A stretch of 64,000 bases of DNA from Amorphophallus konjac (taxonomy: Eukaryota > Streptophyta > Magnoliopsida > Alismatales > Araceae): NCBI GenBank assembly GCA_022559845.1, contig CM040128.1:266978698-267042697 (forward strand), written 5' to 3'. The notes below the pieces were generated by a model that was not told where the DNA came from, did not search any database, and saw only the letters and a list, made by a program, of their open reading frames with translations. Each line of letters starts with the position of its first letter. The first letter of the stretch is position 1. Made by a program: the position numbers and the translations under genes. Of the stretch, positions 30,827 to 41,774 are shown one piece after another.

Positions 30827-33800
30827 TCAGGGGTAATATTTCTTGATATACAAACCATTCCATGGGTGAGTCAATTCCTCTCCTTCAGCATTAACCAGTT
30901 TATAAGCATTGCCAGGATAAACATTTTTTATGACGAACGGCCCTTCCCAATTTGGTTGGAGCTTTGAACGAGGGCCACCGGGTTTTACAAAAATTCTTTT
31001 GATTACCATTTCACCGACCTTAAATTTTCTCTCAATTACCTTCTTTTGATAAAAACGTGAGAGCCTGTTTTGATAAACGCGCGCATGCTCAGCGGCGACC
31101 AGACGCTTCTCGTCAAGGAGTTCCAACTGGGCAAGGAGTGAATCACGACGCTCATCAATAGAGAGCTCCTTGTCCAATTGTACTCGCAGAGAGGGAATAA
31201 GAATCTCATAAGGGACTACTGCCTCCATTCCATAAGTAAGGGCGAAAGGAGTTTGCCCAGTGGGAGTTCGAATGGAAGTGCGGTAGGCCCAAAGAGCTTC
31301 AACCAGCTTGTCTGGCCAGTCCGCAAATTTACTAGCCTCACACGTCTTCTTAACAATTTTGATCAAGGTTTTATTAGTGGCCTCTGCTTGGCCATTGCCC
31401 TGCGGATAATAGGGAGAAGAATGATGCAATGCAATGTTGTACCTGTTGCAGAGATCCTTGAGATCTTGAGAGATAAATTGAGGTCCATTGTCGGTGACGA
31501 TGGTATTCGGGATCCCGAACCTCGTGATGATGTTCTTCATGATAAATTTGCAGACGGTTGACGCTTTAATTTCCACGTAAGCTTCTGCTTCCGCCCACTT
31601 GGTGAAGTACTCCGTTGCCGTCAGGATGAACGACTTTTGCTTCGTGAGGAGATTCGAGTCACCAAGAGGTCCAATGATGTCAAAAGCCCACATGGAAAAA
31701 GGCCATGGGGAGGACGTAGGATGGAGTGAAGAAACAGGAGAATGAATCTTGTCGGCGTGCAGTTGGCACTTAACACACCTTCGAACATAGATAGAACAAT
31801 CCTCTTCTAGAGTGGGCCAATAGAACCCTAGTCTAAGAATCTTCTTAGCTAGCATCTGGCTGTTCACATGACCACCACACACACCAGAGTGCGCCTCTTC
31901 CACAACTTTCCAAGATTCATCATCATCGAGGCATCTTAATAAAACACCGGTGAGCCCTCTTCTGTAGAGCACACCTCCAACCAAAGTATAACGTTGAGCC
32001 ACTCTTCTAATTACTTTCTTCTCTTCTGCAGTGGCTTCTTCGGGATAGGACTGATCATTGCAATACCTGGCAATCTCATAATACCAAGGTTTTTCTTCGT
32101 CAGCCAAATCTTCTTGCCAATCCAAAAGCATGACTTCCTTACCTTTGAGAGCTTCTTTCTGTCTAACTTTCTCAAGCACCTGATCCCTAATATCGAGAAA
32201 AGCACGATCCTTAATAGCTGGAGTATCACGCTGATGAATCAGGGGGACATGAAAATCACGCTCAGGAGGGAAAACTAAAGCGGAAGCTAAAGAAGCAAGT
32301 GCGTCAGCCAAGATGTTCTGGCTACGCGGGACATGAACGAAGATCAATTTAGTGAAGAGTTTGGCGTAAGCTGAAGCGAGTTCCTGGTAGGGCTTGAGCT
32401 TAGGATTGATAGTGCGACACTTGACCAACACCTGGCGCAAAATGAGCTGACTATCACCGACAATCCTCAAATGGGTGACGCCATATCGATGAGCGGTTTG
32501 AAGACCGGCCAAAAGAGCTTCATACTCAGCTATATTGTTGGTGACGGGGAAAGTGAGCCGAGCAGCAAATGGAATGGTGACCCCTTCAGGTGTTAAAAGA
32601 ACCATGCCGATCCCTCTTCCTTGAGAATTTAGAGCTCCATCAAAATGTAATGTCCACATAGGATCGTGGGGTTGATTGATGGACATTAGTTCTTCATCTG
32701 GGAACTCTGAATTGACCGGATCAAAACGGGGGAGAGGGTGATGAGCAAGGTGTTCGGCGATGGCGTAGCCTTTGATAGCTTTCTGCTGGATGTAAGTGAT
32801 GTCAAATTGAGAAAGGAAGCTTTGCCAGCGTGCTAACCGATCAGTGAGGACAGATTTTTCAAGGAGGAATTTAATTGGGTTCATGCGTGCAATGAGGTGA
32901 ACCTCGTGAGCTAGGAAATAGTGTTTTAATTTCTGAACTACCCAAACCAAAGCTGCACAAGTCTTCTCCATGGCTGAGTACCTCTGCTCACAGGGGTTAA
33001 GAGTTTAGACAAGTAGTATGCTGCCCTCTCCTTACCTTCCTCATCCACTTGAGCTAGAACAGCACCTACAGAGTCATCCAGGACTGAAACATAAAGAACA
33101 AGTGGTTTGCCTGGAACTGGCGGCCTCAGGACAGGAGGATTGGCCAAATAATCCTTTAATCCGTCAAAGGCTGCCTGACACTTGTCATCCCATTCAAATT
33201 TGACTCCCGGCTTAGTGAGCTCGTAAAACGGCCTACATCTCTGTGAATGCTGGGAGACAAAGCGGCGAATAAATTGCAACCTCCCGATTAATCCTCGAAC
33301 TTCTTCAAATTCTTGGGAGGAGGCATATCTCTAATGGCTCTCGCCTTGTTGGGATCAACTTCAATTCCCCTCTTGCTGACAATGAATCCAAGCAGCTTTC
33401 CTGAAGAAACGCCAAATACGCACTTCTTGGGGTTCATTTTAATTGATATTCCCGCGACCTTTGTAAAACCTTAGCTAGAACCCCAGGATGCTCAATCCTT
33501 GTCCTTGATTTCACTACCAGGTCATCCACATACACCTCAATATAGATATGAATCATGTCATGAAAAATAGCCATCATAGCCCTCTGATAAGTGGCACCAG
33601 CATTCTTAAGTCCAAAGGGCATGACCACATAGCAATATGTACCCCATGGTGTAGTGAATGATGTCTTCTCTTGATCTTCTTCAGACAGACGAATTTGATT
33701 GTAACCTGAAAAGCCATCCATAAAAGAGAGAGTCTCAAATCATGCCGTGTTATCAATTAGAATATCAATATGAGGGAGGGGGAAGTCGTCCTTAGGACAC

Positions 33801-34630
33801 GCCCGATTGTGGTCCTGGAAGTCTATGCAAATCCGAACTTTCCCATCTTTCTTCATAACCGGAACAATGTTAGCCACCCAATTGGGATAGAGGACGACTC
33901 TAACAAATCTAGCCTTATGGAGTTTGTCGACCTCTTCTTTCATCTTTAAAGCCATGTTAGGGTGGAAACGCCTCAACCGTTGTTTGACCGGGACAGCCCC
34001 TGGCTTAAGTGTAAGACGATGTTCAACGAGCGCAGGGTCTAATCCAGGCATATCTTCATAGCTCCATGTGAACGTGTCCTTGTATTCTTGCAGAACCAAA
34101 ATGAGCGCCTCCTCCTCGGAGGGCGGTAAATTCTTACTGATGAGGACAATCCTAGGGTCTTCCTCGGTACCCAGATTGATTTCTTTGGTTGGCTCTTCTA
34201 CAGAGGCTGATGGTTCGTCAAATCTTCTTATGCCACTAGCAAAGGCGTCAGCCTCGTCCTCATAGTCTTCATAACTTTCTTCCCCCTCTTCAATAGGGTC
34301 TTCATCATTCATGATTTCATAAACGCCCAAACCCTCATATGAAGCAACAGCATCTTCAAATCCTAACTCTGGTAGGATAAGTGGATCTTCCACAAACTCA
34401 GGGATTGCTAAACAAGCTTGGCATCTGATGGCCAACTCCAACAAAAATCTTCGGGGAATCTGCCTACCCTTGGCCTTCTTATGTGGAACTATCCCCTGAT
34501 TTTTATTATTAGAGGGAGAGGAGGAAGAATAGGAACAACTAGCTTGATCAGGGGAAGGAGATGAAAAAGCGGATACAGGAGGTGATACAGAGGAAGGCCC
34601 CTCACCAGAGGGGGAGAAAAGATTGATCAA
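30827..34630 (-). pseudogene. Element D reverse transcriptase, RNase H, aRH and integrase
   Basis: The segment 32971-30827 (714 codons from MEKTC) is fully open: RNase H remnant, aRH (FDGA, AEYEALL, VGDSQLI, ADALASLA) and integrase (HSGVCGGH ... CVKC; D in FDIIGPL, D in VTDNGPQF, E in GQAEATNK). Upstream, the reverse transcriptase has YVDD near 33520-33530 and MPFGLKNAGATYQ, but it is cut by TGA at 33740-33742 and single-base losses near 33441, 33303 and 33002. The ORF opens at 34630, overlapping the preceding ORF by four bases in the -1 frame, as in A. An acidic linker (EEGEESYEDYEDEAD) precedes the reverse transcriptase. Confidence 0.9.
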
Positions 34631-37600
34631 GGAATCCTGAAGGAGCGGCCCCTGGGTCGGGACGCACTCGGGAGAAAAATAGGAGGTCTCCTCAATAGAA
34701 ATGGAGGATTGGAATGTTGGAGATTTGGCGTTTTTTTTTCGTTTTTATCTTTTCCTTTATTTTTATTTTCTTTTTCCAGTAGGAAGCAATGTGAAGGGGG
34801 AGTAGCAGGGGGAGTGGGAATTGAAAGATCAGAGAAAGCTTTAATCAGTGATGGCCCACGCGGGGGCGAGATGGAGATTTTAGAAAATCGCTCGAGGAGC
34901 GAAGGAGCAATCGGGAGGGAAATCTGAATTGAATCGGGAGACAAGTTGATGGTAATCGGTGGCGGTCGCGGCACGTGACCAAACCAACGGGAATAGAGAG
35001 AAGCCAACACAGACGGATGCACAGAAGTGAGGGAGAAGAGGCCGGCCCACAGCCTATCCACGGTAAAACCTTCTTCAAAGGGGACATCTGGCTCTCCAGT
35101 ATCTGTGTAGTCACTTAGCAACTGTCTCTTGTCTGTGATTGCGGCTGGCATTTCAATCAATTCTTGAATCAATGGCGGCCATTCCGGATCTGTCGGCATG
35201 AAAAGGCGGCTTAAAGAAATAGTGATGTCATTCAGGTCGAACCACCTGTACCAATCACATTCCGGATCGTCCATTTTCCTTCTTTTGTCCGGCCTTAAAG
35301 ACTCCAGGGCCTTGTAGGTAGCCAGTGGTGCAATATGACGAGCAAACTGTCTGGCGTGAACATCCTGACAATCCAGCAATGAAGTAATCATAGTCGTCTG
35401 CTCATCATTATGAATGCCACCCGTGACAAAATGTGTCTTTAATGTCCAGGTGAGTGGCTGGCGATCTGGCTTTAAAGTAGAAGTCATAAAAGCCCATGGC
35501 TCTTCTTCATTTTTACCGGGCCCTTTATAGCCCAAGCCGCCTCGTGCAAACAATTTCTGCGGCTTAATGGGCCTAATCCTGCCCTGACAATTGGCGCCCA
35601 GGCCCTTGCCGTCTTGATACCCCATTTTCAACAGAATGTTCCAACCAGGGGTGTTAATCATATTCTTTTTCTTCTTCCCCTTAGAAGGCAGGGGCGTCAT
35701 AGCAACTGCGGTGACGGTCTCAGACGGCCTTGGTTGCGGACGAGGGACGTCCAGCACAGACAAAAGTGGCTTGTTGGCTGGCCAAATGGAAGGAACTGAT
35801 GAAGCTGCATGAATATCTTCCTCTGGCAGGATCGGCATACTGGTCACCTTGATAATGCGGCCCTTGTGGGGGAATTTAATACACTGATGATTTGTAGATG
35901 GCACCGCATCAAGCTGCTGTATGTAGGGGCGGCCCAGAATGCCGTTAAATGTTGGATCCATGTCCAAGATGTGAAAATCTGCTTTATGGAAGCTGGACCC
36001 AAACTTACTTTTAAAGTGATCATGCCTAGAGGGGGCTTCTTGGTATTATCATAGGCAGTGACCGTTATAGTGGATGGCCGAATTTGATCTTCTGGAATGC
36101 CGCACAGCTTTAAAGTGCTTGGTGGTAAAACATTGATGGATGCCCCTGTATCCACCAAACACTGCTTGACAGCCACTTTGTTGATGTCGACTGTGATACA
36201 AAGAGCATATTTTCTTGCCTGAAGAGGTGCTAGTTCATGCTCATGGAAGGTGATTGCCGGCTGACTGCTAGCAGGTGTCAAGACTGTAACTATTTGCTCG
36301 ACCGGAATGTCTTCGTTGACCATGACTTTCTGCAAATATTCCTTTAAAGCCAGCTGATGAGTGGTGGACCGTTTGATCAATTCAAGAATAGAAATCCTGG
36401 CGGGAGTGCGGTCCAAGTGCTTTAACAGATCATACTGAGTCCCTGGTACTGATTCTTGTTCCTGTTCCTGCCCTTGCGGCCCCTGCACGGGCTCTAGCTC
36501 TCTCTGTGGGAAAATACGGTGGAATATCCGTCCACTGCGGAGCGGCGCCACGCCTTGACGCGCCTCTGTCGGGGCAGAAATAGGAGGAGGGTTGGAAGAA
36601 GAAGAAGGAATGTTGGTAGCAGAGACCCTGCTGGGGGAAATCAAAGGGTAATTCAATGAAAAGGATGCCCCCGTAGGAGGCGCGGTAGTGGCATTTAACA
36701 CTGATGCCCCCGCGGGAGGCGTAGGAGGAGTATTTGACGAAGGCGCCCCCGCAGGAGGCGTGGGAGAAGGGAGAGATATCCGAATGCGAGGAGCATTGGC
36801 AGGTGGTGGAATAAGGAGAGATCGTGGCACAAAAGGTGGTTGAACTGATGACGGAGGAACCCTTGTCGGTGTAGGAGTGGTAGAGGGGGTAGCGGGTGCT
36901 GGAGGTGAGCGAAGTAGGAGTGGCCTGGATGGCGGAGGTATAGAGTTGGTGGTGGAAGGTGATGCGGTAGGTTGTGGAGGTGGTAGGCGGGTAAGAAGAG
37001 AGCGAGCCGGCAAGGCCGTGGAATTGGTGGGGGTAGATGGATTGACGGGGCGTAAAAGAGAACGTCCTGATTGAAGATTGACAGAAGAAGAAGGAGGTGT
37101 GCGCAAAAGGCGCGGAGGTTGATTTCGATTAGGATTATGATGAAATGCCCCGACAGAGGTGTTTTCTTCGTGCCATCCCTGTCCTCTCGGCACTTCATAG
37201 AGGGACGTGACAGGGTTCACATGCTGATTAGGGGCGTGCTCCGGCAACGGATTACGAACGATCCCCATATCCTGCTGGGGTACTGGAGCTTGCTGTGGCT
37301 GAACTTGCTGCGGAGCTGGCTGCTGTTGTTGCTGATTTTGCTGTTGCCGAGGAGGCCTTCTTTCTTTCATGGTGGCGATGAATTGCCTCATCTCATCCCA
37401 ATTAATGTCACCCTGGTCATTTAGATCGTAGATGTAATCTCTGAAGTGGAAGCAACGATCCAGGTTGTGACCAGGGCCGCGATGAAAAGCACAATAACGG
37501 GATGTGTCAACATTGGCGGGCCACACGGTTCTTTCCCTTGGTAAGGCGAGCAAGTTGGCAGCCATCAGGGCATTAAAAATATCGGGGAGACTTTCAGGGA

Positions 37601-39087
37601 GTGGAGGATAGTGGTCCCTTTTGGGGCCAAGTGGTGGTCTCCGTTGTTGTTGGCTGTAGTTGGCAGGTGGGGGCACTTGATGGTATGGTGGTGGAGCTAG
37701 AGGGTCTATGCGAGGGGCTTGGTTTTGCGGTGGAGCGAATGAGCGTTGAGGTGCAAATTGGGGTGGTGGAGTAGGGTTAAAATGAGGGTTCTGTCGTGGA
37801 GGCGGTGGTGGACGTGGGTTGGCTTGATGATGGGGGTTGCCAACTACGCCGACTTGCTCATTTGTGACAGTGCCCTCAGTTGTGGGCCCGCTGTTGACAT
37901 TTGTGTTCTTTTTAAATAGCCGAGGCTTCGGCTCAAACATGCCCATGATGGGCGAGTCCTTCATTTGTGTTTGTATATAACGAGCTCTTTCATAGAGCTC
38001 TTCCATAGTTGTCAACCGATTCATGGCCAAAATATGGCAGAATTGAGGAGTTGCGTTAGAAATAACCATTTTCACTTGCTCCTGTTCTGACAATGTGTCC
38101 TTCAATTTCTCGGCCATAGACCGCCACCTATCAGCAAATACGATGAAGTCCTCCTCGGGCTTCATTTTCTCAGCGACTAGATCTGTAACAGAAAGGGAAG
38201 GTCCCACCCGGTCTCTGTACTTTTGCAAGAATTTTCTTTGGATAACATCAAAATCGCCGGCATCAGCTGGCTCCAGAGAATAAAACCATTCGAGGGCTGG
38301 CCCCTCAAGAGATCTCCTGAATAAGTAGGCCAGGGAGGCCTTATTGTCTTGCCAGAAGGAAGTCTCATATCGGAAATCCTTTAAATGAATGAATGGGTTG
38401 CCTGTCCCATTATATCGCCGAAAATTCGGCATTTCAGAAGGTGGTAAATGGAACACCGGCAATGTAGGAAGAGAAATTTCCGGAGCATTCTTAGTCGCTG
38501 TAACCTTCTTGAGCTGCTCCTCCATGCTGGCCAGCTTCTGAAGCAAGAGAGTGTTGGTATCGGGCTCGACCGGGGCCTGATTCTGAACAAAAGAATGCGG
38601 TATAGGCGTTCGTAGAATCCGAGGAGGTTGGGAAGATTGATGCCTAACCGCTGAATAGCTCGCCTGCTGGGCCGGCATGGCCGCAGTAGGCGTTTCTGGA
38701 CGAGAGGAGGGGGGATGCAAGACTGCCTGGTCATTAACAATCTGATGGCCGCTCATGGCCGGAGGGGGATTAGAAGAAGACGAAGGGACGGATTTCCCCT
38801 TCAAGGCGGCCTGAATGGCTTGCCGCTGGGAGTCATCCAACTGGGAGAGAGCTTGGATCAAATCTGTGACATTAATGGATGGGGAAGGGTTCCCCGAAGT
38901 GTTGGAAGATGGAACTTGAGACGAAGGGTCCGCCTCATGAATAGTGGTATCAACCACATGAACTTGTGAGTAATGAGGATGATGAGGGAGATAGTTTCCC
39001 TCATAATAAACGGAATCCTGAAGAGGGTCCCCATATTGACCAAATACTTTCTCATCTCATCATCATAGAGTACCCGTTGCCTGACAT
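34627..39087 (-). pseudogene. Element D gag, aspartic protease and G-patch
   Basis: The most likely start is ATG at 39087 (MSGNGYSMMM), followed by a small frame change near 39055; the long open frame runs from about 39050 to 35844. Gag core lies at residues ~185-310 of that frame (LKDFRYETSFW, GPALEWFYSL), a zinc-binding CX2HX4HX4C motif near residue 490 (YCAFHRGPGHNLDRC), a Gln/Pro-rich region ~520-800, and protease LVDTGASINVLP near 935. At 35997-36003 the frame moves -1 and continues as FHKADFHILDMDP into the protease C-terminus and a G-patch (GWNILLKMGYQDGKGLG) to TGA 34627-34629. Whether this internal shift is decay or programmed is open. Confidence 0.87.
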
Positions 39088-40317
39088 GTTGATGATTTTA
39101 CCTGAACGGAGTTTCATTCTTAAGAGAGAGGATGTTTAATGAAGGAATTACCACAAAAAAAGGGCACTTTAATCAAACCAATTTAATCAAATCCACCCAA
39201 CCAAGTTATGCAAACAATGTTGGAAAGCACGGAAGATTTTAATGTTTGGATGTTTGAGATTAAAGTGGATTATTTGTGAATAGTTCACTCTTTTGCCAAA
39301 TGAAACCTAGTTTGATCCAAGTGTGACCTCCGGGTCAACTAGGTTTTCTCTCTCTTCACCAACGAATAGGATATCTAAACTCCGGGTACTTCGAGGGTAC
39401 AACCAGCCCGGCGTCCGTGAGGGAATCCACGGGTGCGGGGACTTATGGAGGTCTTGGAAAAGGGATTTCCGGTCCAAAGAGACGGAATGCTCAATGGAGG
39501 GTTGTCCCGATTCCAAGAAAGGTGCGTGGAATCCTAGTGTAGAGAGAGGAGGTCTCTCAACCAAAAACCCACAAGTATAATGAAATCAATGCAGGTCACA
39601 GCAATATATCAAGACAGATCAAGATGCCAAACAACGAATCATAAATAAGGTAGTAAGCAATTTCTGTGAAAACTCAGGAAAGACACAACCTGGGAGAGGT
39701 CGCTACCAAACAGGAAACGGCAGCATGGCTGTCGTGAATCCTGTGAGGGGCTCACAGGAAGAGGAAAAACCACGCCTTGGGGTCAGGCGTTATCAGGAAG
39801 GGACGCCTCCACAGGAGGGCGTCAAATCAAAAGAACACGCCTTGATTGAAGGTGTTAATAACAAATAATACGCCCTGCAAATGGGCGTGAATTCTCAGAC
39901 AGTGCAACAAGATATGAATAAAGCAGGAAAAATGAATGAAACGCCCTGATGACAGGCGCTAAAAAGAAATGGCACGTCCTGGGGTGGGGCGTGAATTCTC
40001 AGATAAAATAATTAAGCGGCAAAGCAACAGGAGATGTGCAAAAGACGCCCAATTGAAGAGGCGTTAATCAACTAAAACACGCCCTTGTGAAGGGCGTGAA
40101 ATCAAAACATGCCCTCGTGGAAGGCGTTAATTCTGGGAGATATCCAAACACTAACTGGCTGATCCCTGAGTGTGCAGTGTGCACAGTGGGGGGTGCCCGA
40201 GGGGCACAAAGGAAAGGGTACCGAGGGTACCGAGGGGAAAGGGCACGCGAGGGTGCCAAGGGGAAAGGGCACGTGAGGGTGCCAATGGAGATGGTAATCA
40301 AAAAGAAAACAGTGGAC
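39088..40317 (-). other. 5' leader of element D
   Basis: Between primer site and gag start. No gene is recognised; short open frames show no domain. Contains a nine-unit hairpin array (39772-40130) and GA-rich repeats near 40190-40290 (GAGGGTACCGAGG-like). No upstream ORF of the kind reported in some Ogre elements is evident. Confidence 0.6.
39772..40130. repeat. Hairpin array in the 5' leader of D (about 9 units)
   Basis: Arms ACGCCTTGG/CAGGCGTT, ACGCCTCC/GGAGGGCGT, ACGCCCTG/TGGGCGT, ACGCCCTTG/AAGGGCGT and others, 35-50 bp apart. It would be present in the genomic RNA of the element. Confidence 0.87.
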
Positions 40318-40335
40318 GTCCCACCGTGATCGCCA
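40318..40335 (-). promoter_or_regulatory. Primer binding site of element D
   Basis: On the - strand TGGCGATCACGGTGGGAC, three bases after the 5' LTR. It begins with the complement of the tRNA 3' CCA; the sequence looks like an arginine tRNA 3' end, the usual primer of Tat elements, but the exact tRNA is not verified. Confidence 0.75.
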
Positions 40336-41135
40336 ATTTGTAGATGGACATAACAGATGATTAAATCATATATATATATATCCAAATCACAACAATAATG
40401 ATGATATCAAGTGAAATAATGATGATAACATGATAAAAAAAACAATAAATATAAGAAGGGAGATGATGATAAATCAAATAAAGCACGAGGTGCTAAGGGG
40501 AGTTGTGATCGCCAGAGGGGTTACCTCAATAAGAAGAAAAGGAGATCGCGTGTACCTGGTGAAAATTGAGATGCGGGATGGATGTGGATTTCCTCCTCCA
40601 ACTTCAATCGGCCGGCCGATGAAGTGGGTCTTCTTAGTTGATTACCTTGTAAAAAGATAATGAAAACAAGCAAAAGAGAGAGGGATCAGCCAAAGTGCTA
40701 TAGTATCAATCCAAAACTAACATGAAATGATGAAAAGACATCAACGTGCGCACCTCTTTTTTTGGTTTTTTTTAAAACCCCTAGAAGAGAACTAGGGAAA
40801 GGATATGATATGTTGATACTTAATGCAATAAGAAAACTAATGATGGGATGACAGTGATGATGATATGCTTAGAACACAAATGATATAAGCACAATATAGC
40901 CCTGCTCTCCCTGACGAGAGTAGAGGGAAACTGTGAAGGTGTTGAACGGATGCAGAGGAACGGATGAAGCCCGATTGGATGCAGAGGACACTAGGATGCA
41001 GAGGGATGGAGTGGAAGCAGTAGCAGCAGGATGAAGCACAGGAGAAAGAATGCTCTGCTTGCAATCGTGATGTTCTGGGTTCAAGGCGTTCAACCTTTTG
41101 AGTGCTTAACCTTCAACACGATCGATATGGAACCT

Positions 41136-41143
41136 CTTATATA
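41136..41143 (-). promoter_or_regulatory. TATA box in 5' LTR of D
   Basis: TATATAAG about 625 bp into the LTR; probable promoter of the genomic RNA. The hairpin array lies upstream of it in U3. Confidence 0.55.
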
Positions 41144-41286
41144 ATGTTCAATCGGATGTGATCAAACAAGGTAAGATAAGAACGGGTAATGAGGCATCCA
41201 AGGAAGGATCGAGATCGAGTAAGAGACCAATTGATAGTAGGGAACTGTGAGGGAAAGATGGAAAAAGGAAGGACTCTGGAGTGAAA

Positions 41287-41628
41287 CACGACTTAGGACA
41301 GGGCGTCAAATCATGAATTGACGACCTTCACAGAGACGTTTCTTGAAACACGACCTAGGAAAGGCCGTTTCTTCCTGGATTTAATTTTGGAAATAAAACT
41401 TTCTTTGTTTAAAAATCAAGGGAACACGCCTGAGGTAACGGCGTTTATTAAAAACACGCCCTGAGGAAGGACGTTACTCACAAAATGCTTTTTATTTTGA
41501 AAGTAGATAATTCCAGAAATTAACGGATAATACCAGGAATGGACGCCCTCACTTATGGTCGTCTCTTCTTTTGAAAACGCCCTATGACAGGTCGCTACTT
41601 TGAAAATAACACCCTTCTTCAGGTCGTG
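41287..41628. repeat. Hairpin array in 5' LTR of D (8 units)
   Basis: The same eight stem-loops as 21605-21942. Differences between the LTRs in the last unit (near 41608-41628) include base changes in the arm and loop. Confidence 0.85.
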
Positions 41629-41769
41629 GATCACGAAAATGCAGGAAAAATGCATAAAACTCACAAAAATAGAAAAACTTCATTTTATAGGAATATTGAA
41701 ATCCACTTGGGGCGTTTATATAATGACATGAGATTTGATCAACATAACGTCAATTTTGGCATGTCTACA

Positions 41770-41774
41770 CCGTC
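41770..41774. repeat. Target-site duplication of element D, right copy (CCGTC)
   Basis: Matches 20654-20658 exactly and lies within E's integrase coding sequence. Confidence 0.95.

Larger units (their letters stand above)
20659..41769 (-). mobile_element. Element D: complete 21.1-kb Tat-lineage Ty3/gypsy element
   Basis: Bounded by two LTRs (5' 40339-41769, 3' 20659-22084 in - orientation) and an exact 5-bp duplication. It has a primer site, a leader with hairpins, gag, protease, G-patch, reverse transcriptase, RNase H, aRH, integrase, two genes on the opposite strand and a polypurine tract. By eye the two LTRs differ at roughly 15-20 substitutions plus a few indels over 1.43 kb (about 99% identity), making D a fairly recent insertion. 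Even so, several ORFs carry small indels, so it is not autonomous as read. It lies inside element E's integrase. Confidence 0.96.
40339..41769 (-). repeat. 5' LTR of element D (1431 bp)
   Basis: Near-identical to 20659-22084, TG...CA ends, with TATATAAG on the - strand at 41136-41143, palindrome ATCGGCCGGCCGAT at 40607-40620 and a hairpin array at 41287-41628. Confidence 0.96.

Noticed and set aside
39307..39580. Open frames on both strands in the leader of D, possibly an Ogre-like ORF1
   Set aside because: Only about 85 codons, overlapping on opposite strands, no recognisable domain, and no second copy in the window to test conservation.
40318..40335. Fragment of a tRNA gene
   Set aside because: It is 18 bases next to the LTR and fits a primer binding site; no tRNA body is present.
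1..41769. Reading A (1-15218) and D (20659-41769) as one large inverted duplication of the locus
   Set aside because: Each has its own LTR boundaries, D has an exact 5-bp target duplication, A and D lie in different host elements, and their LTRs and spacers differ too much for a segmental duplication.
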